A DNA stretch of 20,124 nucleotides from Atopostipes sp964624875 (GCA_964624875.1 CAZUZA010000026.1:1-20124), one strand, 5' to 3'. Shown: positions 6,562-14,103, numbered from the stretch's first letter. Translations and numbers: made by a program. The notes: generated from the sequence alone by a model not told the origin.

Positions 6562-6915
6562 TTAGTCTTCCAAAATCACTTGCGCAACCGCATATGCTTC
6601 TGAATGTGAGATAGAAACATGTACGGTTCCTTCAAACAATTGTGTTTTTGCGATTGGTTTATTCACAATATCCGGCAAGATTTCGACATCTTGAAAAGAC
6701 ATTTTTGTTCCAATTCCCGTTCCGAGAGCTTTTGAGAAAGCTTCTTTAGCTGAAAAACGTCCAGCTAAAAATTCTACTTTGCGACGATCTGACAATTCAA
6801 GAAAAAGGCTGTATTCCTTCTCCGTCAGAATACGCTTCGGAAAGCTAGCGCCTCGTTCAATCGATGCTTGAATCCTGTCAAGTTCCACAATATCAATGCC
6901 AATTCCTCTAATCAT
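6562..6915 (-). CDS. acpS: Holo-[acyl-carrier-protein] synthase AcpS
   Basis: A 117-residue phosphopantetheinyl transferase that moves 4'-phosphopantetheine from CoA onto the serine of apo-ACP, switching on fatty acid synthesis. Diagnostic motifs are IRGIGIDIVELDRI at the N-terminus (magnesium-binding aspartate) and AGRFSAKEAFSKALGTGIG (glutamate of the WxxKEA-type motif), then VSISHSEAYAVAQVI at the end. The frame is open to an ATG at 6933 abutting the murF stop, but the Shine-Dalgarno GGGCGGTGA points to the ATG at 6918 or, with better spacing, 6915. The gene follows murF with almost no gap, so translational coupling is likely. Confidence 0.95.
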   Translation of the reverse strand: MIRGIGIDIVELDRIQASIERGASFPKRILTEKEYSLFLELSDRRKVEFLAGRFSAKEAFSKALGTGIGTKMSFQDVEILPDIVNKPIAKTQLFEGTVHVSISHSEAYAVAQVILED

Positions 6916-6933
6916 CATTTCACCGCCCTTCAT

Positions 6934-8319
6934 TTAATCTTTTTTTAGTTCTTTAACGACTGATAATAAATCGGTTCCGTTGCTTGATTTGAATAAGACG
7001 GAATCTCCCGGTGCTGCGACGGCTTCGATTGCTTCGATCAGCGCGTCTTTTTCGCCTGTAAAGTGTTGGACGTGCTCAGTGTTCTCACGTGCCGCCAACT
7101 TCGCATACAAGGCAGCCATTTCTTCCCCATAAAGTAAGACAGCTTTGTATGTTTCAAGGTCAATTTCATGTGAAATGTCCTCGTGAAACTGTTGCGATGC
7201 TTCACCGAGTTCACGAATATCGCCGAGTACAATGATTTTCTCTCCTTCTAATTCGATGGTAGAGAAATAATTTAAGACGGCTTTCATAGAACTTGGACTC
7301 GCATTGTAGGCATCGTTTAATAACTGGGTATCGTTTTTACCATCCAGCCACTCTAAACGATTTTTGGTTAACTGCATATTCGCTAGGCCTTCTTTGATGT
7401 CTGCCATGTCTACGTCAAACTCTAAACCAATAGCAATCGCAATTAAGGCGTTTTGTACATTATATTGACCGGGTACTGGAATCGTGATTTCTTCCGTCAA
7501 GTCCGGTTGTCCTTTGACATGTACTGTGAACGTTGAGCTTTTCGCATCACCTTTCACATCTGTTGCGTAAAAATCAGACGAATCATCCCAACCAAAAGAT
7601 TGGTTACGAAGCGTATGTTCAAATTGATTCGTAATTAACTCTTCGGCAGCTGGTCGGACAAATAATCCTCCCTCTTGCAGGCCTTGTAAAATATCAAGTT
7701 TTTCGAGCGCTAATTTTTCGCGCGAACCAAAGGCTTGTAAATGCGATTCACCAATCATCGTAATCGCTACAGTTTCTGGTTTTGCCGCTTTTGATAGCAC
7801 TGCTATTTCACCCGGTTTATCCATCCCCATCTCTAAAACGAGGACTTCAGTTGTCGCTGGCATCGCTAATAATGTTTTAGGCACGCCCAATTCATTGTTT
7901 TCGTTACCGGCTGTTTTATGCGTTTGATATTTCTGGCCTATAATCGCTGCCGTCATATCTTTTGTCGTAGTTTTCCCGTTACTGCCTGTAATCCCGATGA
8001 CTCGTGGATTTACTTGTTCTAGATGCATCTGCCCGAATTCAAGATAGGCTTTTTCCGTATCTTCAACAACAATTAAAGGGAAATCTTTTGGTGCTTTTTC
8101 GACCTCATCGCTCCATAAAGAAGCAATCGCACCATTTTCAATCGCAGACTCAATAAAATCGTGGCCATTTCGTTCCGCTATAATAGGAACAAACAAGGCA
8201 TTTTTATCGAGTTTCCTTGAGTCCGTCCCAACAGCTGATACTTCTAGACCCGCTTCGGGAATGTTTATTAATTGCCCATTTACCGCCTGTGCAATATCGG
8301 ATAAATTCCAAGTATTCAT
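6934..8319 (-). CDS. murF: UDP-MurNAc-tripeptide:D-Ala-D-Ala ligase MurF
   Basis: A 461-residue cytosolic Mur ligase that adds the D-Ala-D-Ala dipeptide made by the upstream Ddl to UDP-MurNAc-tripeptide, the last cytosolic step of the peptidoglycan precursor. The N-terminal substrate domain contains GTDSRKLDKNALFVPI. The ATP-binding P-loop is GITGSNGKTTTKD (about 109-121), followed by ENNELGVPKTLL and VLEMGMDKPGEI. LLNDAYNASPSSMKAVL marks the C-terminal domain. The start at 8319 (MNTWNLSD) follows AGGAGG by 6 bases; the longer frame starts at TTG. It follows ddl by 35 bases. ddl, murF and acpS form one transcription unit. Confidence 0.96.
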   Translation of the reverse strand: MNTWNLSDIAQAVNGQLINIPEAGLEVSAVGTDSRKLDKNALFVPIIAERNGHDFIESAIENGAIASLWSDEVEKAPKDFPLIVVEDTEKAYLEFGQMHLEQVNPRVIGITGSNGKTTTKDMTAAIIGQKYQTHKTAGNENNELGVPKTLLAMPATTEVLVLEMGMDKPGEIAVLSKAAKPETVAITMIGESHLQAFGSREKLALEKLDILQGLQEGGLFVRPAAEELITNQFEHTLRNQSFGWDDSSDFYATDVKGDAKSSTFTVHVKGQPDLTEEITIPVPGQYNVQNALIAIAIGLEFDVDMADIKEGLANMQLTKNRLEWLDGKNDTQLLNDAYNASPSSMKAVLNYFSTIELEGEKIIVLGDIRELGEASQQFHEDISHEIDLETYKAVLLYGEEMAALYAKLAARENTEHVQHFTGEKDALIEAIEAVAAPGDSVLFKSSNGTDLLSVVKELKKD

Positions 8320-8354
8320 TGGCGACCTCCTAAACTTTTCCTTCAAATAATTGG

Positions 8355-9404
8355 TTAGCGTTGTTTCCCGTAACGAGTTGTTCGTTGCTCATGTCTTGAA
8401 ACGGCCAGTTGAATTAATTCTTCAATTAAATCACCGTAAGCTAAACCTGTTTCTTCCCAAAGTTTTGGATACATACTAATTGGTGTGAATCCTGGGAAGG
8501 TATTGATTTCATTAATATAAATGTCATTGTCTTGAGTCACAAAGAAGTCGACACGAGATAAGCCACTTCCGTCAATCGCGATGAATGCTTTTGTCGCATA
8601 CTCACGCAATTGAACCGAGACTTCTTTTTCCAAGTTTGCTGGAATTTCAAGTGTTACTTCATTGTCGATATATTTTGAGTCATAATCATAAAATTGGTTT
8701 TCTTTAATTAGCGCACCAACAACTGATGTATGAACGTCTTCGTTTCCTAAAACAGCGACTTCGACTTCACGAGCAATAACCCCCTTTTCAACTAAGACAC
8801 GATGGTCGTATTCAAAGGCTAAGTTAATCGCGTCGACTAATTCTTCCGCATCTTTCGCTTCGGAAATCCCAACACTTGAACCTAAGTTTGCTGGTTTGAC
8901 ATACATTGGGTAAGACAAGCTTTCAACAACACGTTGAATGGTTCCTTCTTGATCTGTTTCCCAATCCGTTGGGCGAACCGTTTCATATGGTACGATTGGA
9001 ATCCCTGCATCTTTGAATAGAATTTTTGAAACAATTTTATCCATTCCGGCAGAACTCGCTAAAACACCTGCACCTACATAAGGAACATTCAGTGTCTCAA
9101 ATAAACCTTGAACCGTTCCATCTTCTCCATTTGGTCCATGTAAAACTGGGAAGATAACACAATTTTCTTCTTGTAATTCAGTAAATACTAAAGGCTCACC
9201 TTCGATTTTGCGCATCTGTGGTAATGACGGCACATCTTCTTTGGTTTCGATAACTTGGCCTTTAATCCATTCGCCATCGGCTGTGATATATACGGGAACG
9301 ACTTGGTAATAGTCATAATAAATTTCTTGTAAAATATGATAGGCAGAAATTATTGAAATGTCATGTTCGGCACTTTTCCCACCATAAAGTAAAAATATTT
9401 TCAT
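8355..9404 (-). CDS. ddl: D-alanine--D-alanine ligase
   Basis: A 349-residue ATP-grasp enzyme that joins two D-alanines for the peptidoglycan stem peptide. Visible are LLYGGKSAEHDISIISA at the N-terminus, VLHGPNGEDGTVQGL, ANLGSSVGISEA, and the C-terminal metal-binding run EINTFPGFTPISMYPKLW. The omega-loop segment FYDYDSKYID carries a Lys-Tyr pair at the position that is Lys-Phe in the D-lactate-selective ligases of intrinsically vancomycin-resistant lactobacilli. This predicts D-Ala-D-Ala as product and a susceptible wall. The start at 9404 has AAAGGAGA five bases upstream. First gene of the ddl-murF-acpS unit. Confidence 0.97.
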   Translation of the reverse strand: MKIFLLYGGKSAEHDISIISAYHILQEIYYDYYQVVPVYITADGEWIKGQVIETKEDVPSLPQMRKIEGEPLVFTELQEENCVIFPVLHGPNGEDGTVQGLFETLNVPYVGAGVLASSAGMDKIVSKILFKDAGIPIVPYETVRPTDWETDQEGTIQRVVESLSYPMYVKPANLGSSVGISEAKDAEELVDAINLAFEYDHRVLVEKGVIAREVEVAVLGNEDVHTSVVGALIKENQFYDYDSKYIDNEVTLEIPANLEKEVSVQLREYATKAFIAIDGSGLSRVDFFVTQDNDIYINEINTFPGFTPISMYPKLWEETGLAYGDLIEELIQLAVSRHEQRTTRYGKQR

Positions 9405-9447
9405 AAGACTCTCCTTTGACATTTTCTATAAAAGTTTTATAACCTAT

Positions 9448-9476
9448 ATTTTAGCACATATTTCCGATATTCAAAA
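9448..9476 (-). promoter_or_regulatory. Promoter of the ddl-murF-acpS unit
   Basis: TTTTGA (9471-9476) and extended -10 TGC-TAAAAT (hexamer 9448-9453) on the minus strand, 17 bases apart, about 45 bases before ddl. Its TGTGCTAAAAT core is identical to that of the mazEF promoter. Confidence 0.55.
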
Positions 9477-9491
9477 CAAGTAACTGCAGAC

Positions 9492-9530
9492 AAAAAGCAC
9501 TCAAATTTAATTAAAAATTCAAAGTGCTTT
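9492..9530 (-). terminator. Intrinsic terminator after the 95-residue protein gene
   Basis: On the minus strand AAAGCACT and AGTGCTTT close a long AT-rich imperfect hairpin and exit into TTTTT, beginning 6 bases after the stop codon at 9537. Confidence 0.75.
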
Positions 9531-9536
9531 GCCTCG

Positions 9537-9824
9537 TTATTTTTCAACTGTCGTATAATCCCAATCTACATGGTAATAATCTTGTCCTTCTGGTAAAAAC
9601 AACGGATAATTTGTGCGATAAATAGCGCCTGATGGATCTTGTTCCAAATACATAAAGAAGCCGTTGGGATAAATTGACAACAACTTCGAATACACATTGG
9701 ATTGATCGATAATAATTGTCTCAATTTCCTCATCGATACTAAACCAATCCGTCTTCAAATGAAAATAGCTTCCTGGAGTGACACGCGTCTCATATTTCAA
9801 GATTGATAATAATGTTCTGCCCAT
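9537..9824 (-). CDS. Conserved-looking small protein of unknown function
   Basis: A 95-residue soluble protein that I do not recognise. It is rich in aromatic residues (YFHLKTDWFS, then DYYHVDWDY), with an alternating hydrophobic pattern that suggests beta strands, and has no signal peptide or membrane span. It is supported as a real gene by a strong extended -10 promoter (TGG-TATAAT), a Shine-Dalgarno (GAGGAAG, 8 bases before the ATG) and a terminator. It lies between pgeF and ddl on the same strand, which does not reveal a role. Confidence 0.72.
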   Translation of the reverse strand: MGRTLLSILKYETRVTPGSYFHLKTDWFSIDEEIETIIIDQSNVYSKLLSIYPNGFFMYLEQDPSGAIYRTNYPLFLPEGQDYYHVDWDYTTVEK

Positions 9825-9857
9825 ATTGTGAACTTCCTCTCATGGTTATTTTTGTTT

Positions 9858-9886
9858 ATTATACCACGAGATGCCTCCCTGCAAAA
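9858..9886 (-). promoter_or_regulatory. Promoter of the 95-residue protein gene
   Basis: TTTTGC (9881-9886), 17 bases, and a consensus TATAAT (9858-9863) with extended TGG on the minus strand, about 34 bases before the start codon. Confidence 0.6.
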
Positions 9887-9891
9887 GCATT

Positions 9892-10614
9892 TCACGAAAT
9901 CATTGTCACAATCGCATTCAAACCGTATTCTTTTCCTTCTTTACGGGCAGAATGCAACCCCTTATTCGTATAAGTTTTGGCAGTTTCAACGTCCATATTT
10001 TCTGGTAAAATACCCGACTTTATTAACAATTGCACATTCGCTTCGGCCATATCCAACAGATATTTTTCCCCATGGGCTTTAAAATACAAATCACGGTCTG
10101 CCTCACCACTAAACGCTTCATAAACTTCTGGTCCTACTTCATAATGGGCTTGTTCAATAGACGGTCCCACATAAGCGACAATGTTTTCTAATTCGCAGCC
10201 AAAATCTTTGACCATCTTCTCAACAGCCACTTGCCCAATTTTCTGTACTGTGCTGCGCCAACCCGAATGCACACTTGCCTGTACTTTCTCCACCGGATCA
10301 AATAAAACAATCGGTGTACAGTCGGCATATTTAATGAACAACGCCACATTTTCTTGGTCGGTTATTAAACCATCTGTGTCCTCAAAATGACGTCCGATCA
10401 CAAAGTCTTCACCGTTTTTGCCATCTGCATAAGCCACGTTCGCTTTGTGAACTTGCTTCCCTGTATACACTACAGCTCCAGTCATTCCAGCCTCTTCTAA
10501 CAAGCGCTCCACATCCGAGACAAATGTCTCTTCAGCAGTCGCCAAGCGGAAATTGTAATCCATTCCACCCACTAAATTAAGTAAACCCTTTTCTCGTAAT
10601 AAGCTCGAATACAT
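9892..10614 (-). CDS. pgeF: Peptidoglycan editing factor PgeF (YfiH/laccase-domain)
   Basis: A 240-residue cytosolic zinc protein of the former DUF152/'polyphenol oxidase' family. Escherichia coli PgeF removes wrongly incorporated L-serine from UDP-MurNAc precursors; some relatives act on purine nucleosides. The zinc ligands are visible: TGKQVH, YADCTPIVLFDP (cysteine) and HSGWRST (histidine), with TDGLIT, YVGPSIEQAHYEVG and the C-terminal HSARKEG also typical. AGGGGTGAAATGATG permits starts at 10617 or 10614; spacing favours 10614. It is divergent from apbE with its own extended -10 promoter. In many Firmicutes the gene neighbours cell-division genes; here it does not. Confidence 0.92.
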   Translation of the reverse strand: MYSSLLREKGLLNLVGGMDYNFRLATAEETFVSDVERLLEEAGMTGAVVYTGKQVHKANVAYADGKNGEDFVIGRHFEDTDGLITDQENVALFIKYADCTPIVLFDPVEKVQASVHSGWRSTVQKIGQVAVEKMVKDFGCELENIVAYVGPSIEQAHYEVGPEVYEAFSGEADRDLYFKAHGEKYLLDMAEANVQLLIKSGILPENMDVETAKTYTNKGLHSARKEGKEYGLNAIVTMIS

Positions 10615-10635
10615 CATTTCACCCCTAACAAAGGT

Positions 10636-10664
10636 ATTATATCATGCGCACGATTCCTTGAAAA
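10636..10664 (-). promoter_or_regulatory. Promoter of pgeF
   Basis: TTTTCA (10659-10664), 17 bases, TATAAT (10636-10641) with extended TGA on the minus strand, about 22 bases before the start codon. Confidence 0.6.
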
Positions 10665-10672
10665 TATGCATC

Positions 10673-10701
10673 TTTACAACTTTGGCGTTCAGTTGTAGAA
10701 T
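10673..10701 (+). promoter_or_regulatory. Candidate promoter of apbE
   Basis: TTTACA (10673-10678) and TAGAAT (10696-10701) with 17-base spacing. The -10 overlaps the first plausible ATG of apbE, so a start at about 10708 would place translation initiation further downstream. Either this promoter or the upstream start codon is wrong. Confidence 0.4.
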
Positions 10702-11659
10702 GAAGGAGATTTTGACGAAAGAAGTGAGAGCGATCGAAGCGAACAAAACAGTACGAATGATGGGCACGGTCATCGATTTGAATGTGACGGCCTTACAAAA
10801 CCCAGAACAAATCCTTGATGAAATGATTGCGCGTCTAGAAATGTATAATCAGCGTTTCAGTGCGAATGACGACCAATCGGAGTTGAGTGCCATCAATAAA
10901 AATGCCGGCATCCAGCCTGTAGTGGTTCACAGGGAGCTTTATGAATTGATTAAGATCGGCAAAGTGCATAGTGTGGCGCCCGATAGTTTCTTGAACATTG
11001 CCATTGGTCCCCTAGTCCAAACGTGGCGTATCGGTTTTGATGATGCGACCGTGCCGACGGACGAAGAAATTCAGGTGTTATTAGGTGTGACCGACCCGAA
11101 CGAGATTATTTTAGACGATGAAGCCCAGTCGGTATACTTAAGGACACCAGGTATGAAGATTGACTTGGGTGCTTTGGCAAAAGGTTATATTGCCGACCGT
11201 TTGCTGGATTATTTAGATGAAGTCGGAGCGCAATCGGCCTTAATTAATCTTGGAGGCAACTTAGTGACTTTCGGACCCGCCATGAAGCGCGCAGATTTAT
11301 TGTGGCGTATCGGAATTCAAAACCCCGTTGAATTACGGGGTCAATCCCAAATTATTTTAAAGTTACCACAAAAGTCGGTGGTTACTTCTGGAATTTATGA
11401 ACGTAAGCTGGAGAAAAATGGCCAGACGTTTCACCATATTTTCAATCCCAAAACGGGCTACCCAGCTGAAACGGACTTAGCGAGTTTGACGATTGTGTCA
11501 GACTTATCAGTCGATGGGGAGATTTGGACGACGCGCCTATTTGGCTTAGCAAAAGAAGATATTATTAAAGCCATTAACCACGAGCCGCAAATTGAAGGAC
11601 TCGTCATCACAAAAACAGGTGATGCCTTATATTCAGACGGCTTAAAGCAGTTTTTGTGA
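10700..11659 (+). CDS. apbE: FAD:protein FMN transferase ApbE, cytosolic type
   Basis: An enzyme of about 319 residues that splits FAD and attaches FMN by a phosphoester bond to threonine or serine in D-x-x-[ST]-G-A-[TS] sequences of target proteins, using Mg2+. Family motifs include TVRMMGTVIDLNV at the N-terminus, FSANDDQSELSAINKNAG, KIDLGALAKGYIADRLLDYL, INLGGNLVTFG, and HHIFNPKTGYPAETD. The segment VDGEIWTTRLFGLA holds the aspartate and threonine expected at the metal site. There is no signal peptide or lipobox before the catalytic domain, unlike most exported ApbE proteins, so it should act in the cytosol. Start is uncertain: ATG 10700, TTG 10712 (AAGGAG just before it, tightly spaced) or GTG 10724. 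A likely target lies at 14788-16053. Confidence 0.92.
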   Translation: MKEILTKEVRAIEANKTVRMMGTVIDLNVTALQNPEQILDEMIARLEMYNQRFSANDDQSELSAINKNAGIQPVVVHRELYELIKIGKVHSVAPDSFLNIAIGPLVQTWRIGFDDATVPTDEEIQVLLGVTDPNEIILDDEAQSVYLRTPGMKIDLGALAKGYIADRLLDYLDEVGAQSALINLGGNLVTFGPAMKRADLLWRIGIQNPVELRGQSQIILKLPQKSVVTSGIYERKLEKNGQTFHHIFNPKTGYPAETDLASLTIVSDLSVDGEIWTTRLFGLAKEDIIKAINHEPQIEGLVITKTGDALYSDGLKQFL

Positions 11660-11722
11660 GTGGTGAGAAGTGTTATCGTAATTTTAGAGAATTATAGAGG
11701 TAGCACTTTTAGACAAAAAAAT

Positions 11723-11761
11723 AAAGGTATGACTCACTTGGAGGGTGAGCCATACCTTTTT
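11723..11761. terminator. Bidirectional intrinsic terminator between apbE and psuG
   Basis: AAAGGTATG (11723-11731) pairs with CATACCTTT (11751-11759), and CTCAC with GTGAG inside it, separated by one mismatch and closed by a 7-base loop. Both sides have T-rich exits, so it serves both converging genes. A weaker hairpin (AAGTGTTA with TAGCACTT, about 11669-11710) lies just before it. Confidence 0.85.
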
Positions 11762-11804
11762 ATGTGCATTTCAATTGGAAGAAATACAACTTTGGAGCGT
11801 TCAA

Positions 11805-12719
11805 CTAGTTTTTGTTTGCGTACTCTACTGCAATTTGTGCGCCTACTTTTGCGTTGTTGTAAACAAGCGCAATATTTGTTTCTAAACTACGACCTTCTGT
11901 TAGTTCAACAATCTTCGCTAACAAGAATGGTGTTGAGTCTTTCCCTTTTACACCAGCTGCTTTTTCTTCAACTAATGCTTGGTCAATAATCTTGTTGATT
12001 TCATCCGCTGGAATTTCGTCTTCTACTGGGATTGGGTTCGTAACTAAGATTCCACCATTAAAGTTTAAGTCATCTGAAGCTTTCATGATATTTGCAACTT
12101 CTTCAGGTGCATCTACACGTGCAGTTAATTTGTGCTCTGAAGTGCTTGAGTAGAATGCTGGTAAGTAATCTGTACCATATCCTAATACGGGTACACCTTT
12201 TGTTTCTAAATACTCAAGTGTACGAGGTAAGTCTAAGATTGCTTTTGCTCCCGCACAAATAACAGTAATTGGTGTTTGACCTAATTCTTCTAAGTCTGCT
12301 GAAACGTCCATCTGCTCTTCGTAGCCACGGTGAACACCACCAATACCACCTGTAACAAATACTTTAATGCCTGCTAAGTCCGCACCAATCATTGTTGTTG
12401 CAACAGTTGTCGCACCTAGTGTTTTTTCTGCTAATACTTTTGCCATGTCACGACGCGAGACTTTCGCAACGTCTTCTGCTGTTGCTAATAATTCTAACTG
12501 CTCTTCATCTAGACCAACTTGAATTTTACCGTCAATAAGCGCAATTGTTGCTGGAATTGCGCCATGATCACGGATAATTTGCTCCGTTTTGTTTGCCATC
12601 TCAACGTTTTGTGGGTAAGGCATACCATGAGAAATAATGGTCGACTCTAATGCTACAACTGGTTTTCCTTGCTCTAAAGCTTCTTTAACTTCTGGATTAA
12701 TCGATACTAATGGATTCAT
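11805..12719 (-). CDS. psuG: Pseudouridine-5'-phosphate glycosidase
   Basis: A 304-residue cytosolic enzyme that breaks the C-C glycosidic bond of pseudouridine 5'-phosphate to uracil and ribose 5-phosphate (reversible), with a Mn2+ cofactor. ALESTIISHGMPYPQN carries the catalytic glutamate (E25) and ITVICAGAKAILD carries the Schiff-base lysine (K159). GATTVATTM, VTGGIGGVHRG and FNGGILVTNPIP are further signatures, and the length matches the family. Shine-Dalgarno AAGGGG lies 10 bases before the ATG, inside the 3' end of psuK. The 23-base overlap with psuK implies coupled translation. Confidence 0.96.
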   Translation of the reverse strand: MNPLVSINPEVKEALEQGKPVVALESTIISHGMPYPQNVEMANKTEQIIRDHGAIPATIALIDGKIQVGLDEEQLELLATAEDVAKVSRRDMAKVLAEKTLGATTVATTMIGADLAGIKVFVTGGIGGVHRGYEEQMDVSADLEELGQTPITVICAGAKAILDLPRTLEYLETKGVPVLGYGTDYLPAFYSSTSEHKLTARVDAPEEVANIMKASDDLNFNGGILVTNPIPVEDEIPADEINKIIDQALVEEKAAGVKGKDSTPFLLAKIVELTEGRSLETNIALVYNNAKVGAQIAVEYANKN

Positions 12720-13836
12720 TTATATTTTTCCCCTTTTTAAATAATAGTTTAGATTCTTTAATTAAATTGTCGACGGTTAAATCAGTTCGTACAGTATCGA
12801 AAACTTGGATAGTATGATACGAATTCGCCATACCTAAATGGATCGATTCAACTGGTGTCTTCCCTTGTAGATGACCATAGATAATCCCTGCTGCATACGC
12901 ATCGCCGGCACCGGTTACGTCAACAACTTGGTCGACGGCTGGTGGCATAAATAATTGGCGGTCACCTTCTGCATTTCCATAAATACTACCTTTTGAACCT
13001 CTTGTAATCACAACATTTTCAACGCCTACTTCAATCCAACGGTCCACTAACTGCTGATAATCTTCTTCGGTTTCAACTGTGACATCAAAATACGTTTCAG
13101 ACTCTCCTTGATTTACGACTAACCAAGTAACGGCTGATAAATCTTGTGGTAAACGATTCATCTTCGGACCACTTACTGGAATAATAAAGACGGGCACATT
13201 AAATTTATTTGCAATTGCCAATACGTATTCCACAGTCTCTGAAGGTAAGTTTAAATCCATTACAAGTAAACGAGCGTTTTGCAGTAAGCTCTGGTAACCA
13301 GCTATCCACTCAACACCCATCTCGTCGTTGATCTGCATATCGGCAATCGCCATTTGCATTTCGCCTTCATGATCGATAATTGCGTTATATGTGCCGGTTG
13401 CATAACCATTTAACTGCAAGGTATGCTGCATATTGACAAATGGTTCAGTCACTCGCTTAATAAAATGATAATCCTGGTCATGTCCCCCTAAAGAAATTAA
13501 GCTTACGGATGATTGTAAACGACCAAGGTTTTCTGCGATGTTTCGCGCTACCCCACCCACATTTACACTGGAAGTTGCTGGGTTACTTGTTTGTAGGACC
13601 ATGTCCCCCATAAGATTGAACTTACGGTCAACATTCATAGCGCCAATACAATAAACTTCGGATGACCGATTGACCACGTAGGCCCGACCGAGTAATTGTT
13701 TTTTTTGCGTTAAAGAAGAGATGACGGTTGCGACGGTTGATCGCGTTAATTCAAGTTTGTCCGCAATGTTTTGTTGAGAAATAAATGGATCCCTCTCGAT
13801 AATTTCGAGAACGCGCATCTCATTTTTATTCAACAC
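12697..13836 (-). CDS. psuK: Pseudouridine kinase PsuK with N-terminal winged helix (PfkB family)
   Basis: A 379-residue fusion. Residues 1-55 (NKNEMRVLEIIERDPFISQ, then IADKLELTRSTVATVISSL) form a winged helix-turn-helix. Residues 60-360 are a PfkB/ribokinase domain with the NVGGVARNIAENLG substrate motif (92-105) and DVTGAGDAYAAG (306-317), whose D312 is the catalytic base. It phosphorylates pseudouridine at the 5' position, feeding psuG. The HTH suggests direct control of the operon, possibly with pseudouridine as effector. Start is a GTG at 13836 with AGGAG 9 bases upstream; a TTG follows directly. Promoter and an operator-like repeat lie upstream. No pseudouridine transporter is adjacent. 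Confidence 0.92.
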   Translation of the reverse strand: MLNKNEMRVLEIIERDPFISQQNIADKLELTRSTVATVISSLTQKKQLLGRAYVVNRSSEVYCIGAMNVDRKFNLMGDMVLQTSNPATSSVNVGGVARNIAENLGRLQSSVSLISLGGHDQDYHFIKRVTEPFVNMQHTLQLNGYATGTYNAIIDHEGEMQMAIADMQINDEMGVEWIAGYQSLLQNARLLVMDLNLPSETVEYVLAIANKFNVPVFIIPVSGPKMNRLPQDLSAVTWLVVNQGESETYFDVTVETEEDYQQLVDRWIEVGVENVVITRGSKGSIYGNAEGDRQLFMPPAVDQVVDVTGAGDAYAAGIIYGHLQGKTPVESIHLGMANSYHTIQVFDTVRTDLTVDNLIKESKLLFKKGKNINESISID

Positions 13837-13889
13837 TCTTTACCACTCCTATCTGAAAATGTTCGTCGATATTTGTTCTTTCGATTTAA

Positions 13890-13916
13890 ACACTTGTCTT
13901 AAAACAAGACACTTGT
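13890..13916. repeat. Operator-like repeat downstream of the psuK promoter
   Basis: Two direct copies of ACACTTGT (13890-13897 and 13909-13916) are 19 bases apart, and TGTCTT-N5-AAGACA (13895-13911) forms an inverted repeat across them. The block lies about 7 to 33 bases after the predicted psuK transcription start, a position where a bound repressor would block elongation. The HTH domain of PsuK is a natural candidate ligand. Confidence 0.5.
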
Positions 13917-13929
13917 TTTCTACAATTTA

Positions 13930-13958
13930 AATATAGCACGATATTTCTTTCATTACAA
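13930..13958 (-). promoter_or_regulatory. Promoter of the psuK-psuG operon
   Basis: TTGTAA (13953-13958), 17 bases, and extended -10 TGC-TATATT (hexamer 13930-13935) on the minus strand. The rest of the 327-base gap to the next gene holds the FNR-type promoter at 14023 and a hairpin at 14104. Confidence 0.6.
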
Positions 13959-14022
13959 GAAGATTGAACAAACTTTTCAGGTAATATTGTTTTTAGAAAC
14001 TTTTTAAAAATATTTGTCAAAA

Positions 14023-14064
14023 TTGATATAGATCAAGTTTTACAAAACACATTTCGTGTATAAT
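14023..14064 (+). promoter_or_regulatory. FNR-type box and -10 of the flavoprotein operon
   Basis: TTGAT-ATAG-ATCAA (14023-14036) is a perfect match to the FNR consensus TTGAT-N4-ATCAA. A consensus TATAAT is at 14059-14064, giving a start near 14071 and placing the box centre at about -41.5, with no good -35. This is the geometry of a class II FNR/CRP-activated promoter. The regulator is not in the window. Confidence 0.7.
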
Positions 14065-14103
14065 TATTTTCGTGAGTGACGTATGTGCAGGTACTTGCTC
14101 CAT

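Noticed and set aside
11660..11989. 109-codon plus-strand frame after apbE
   Set aside because: It reads through the bidirectional terminator and into the antisense of psuG; composition is not protein-like.
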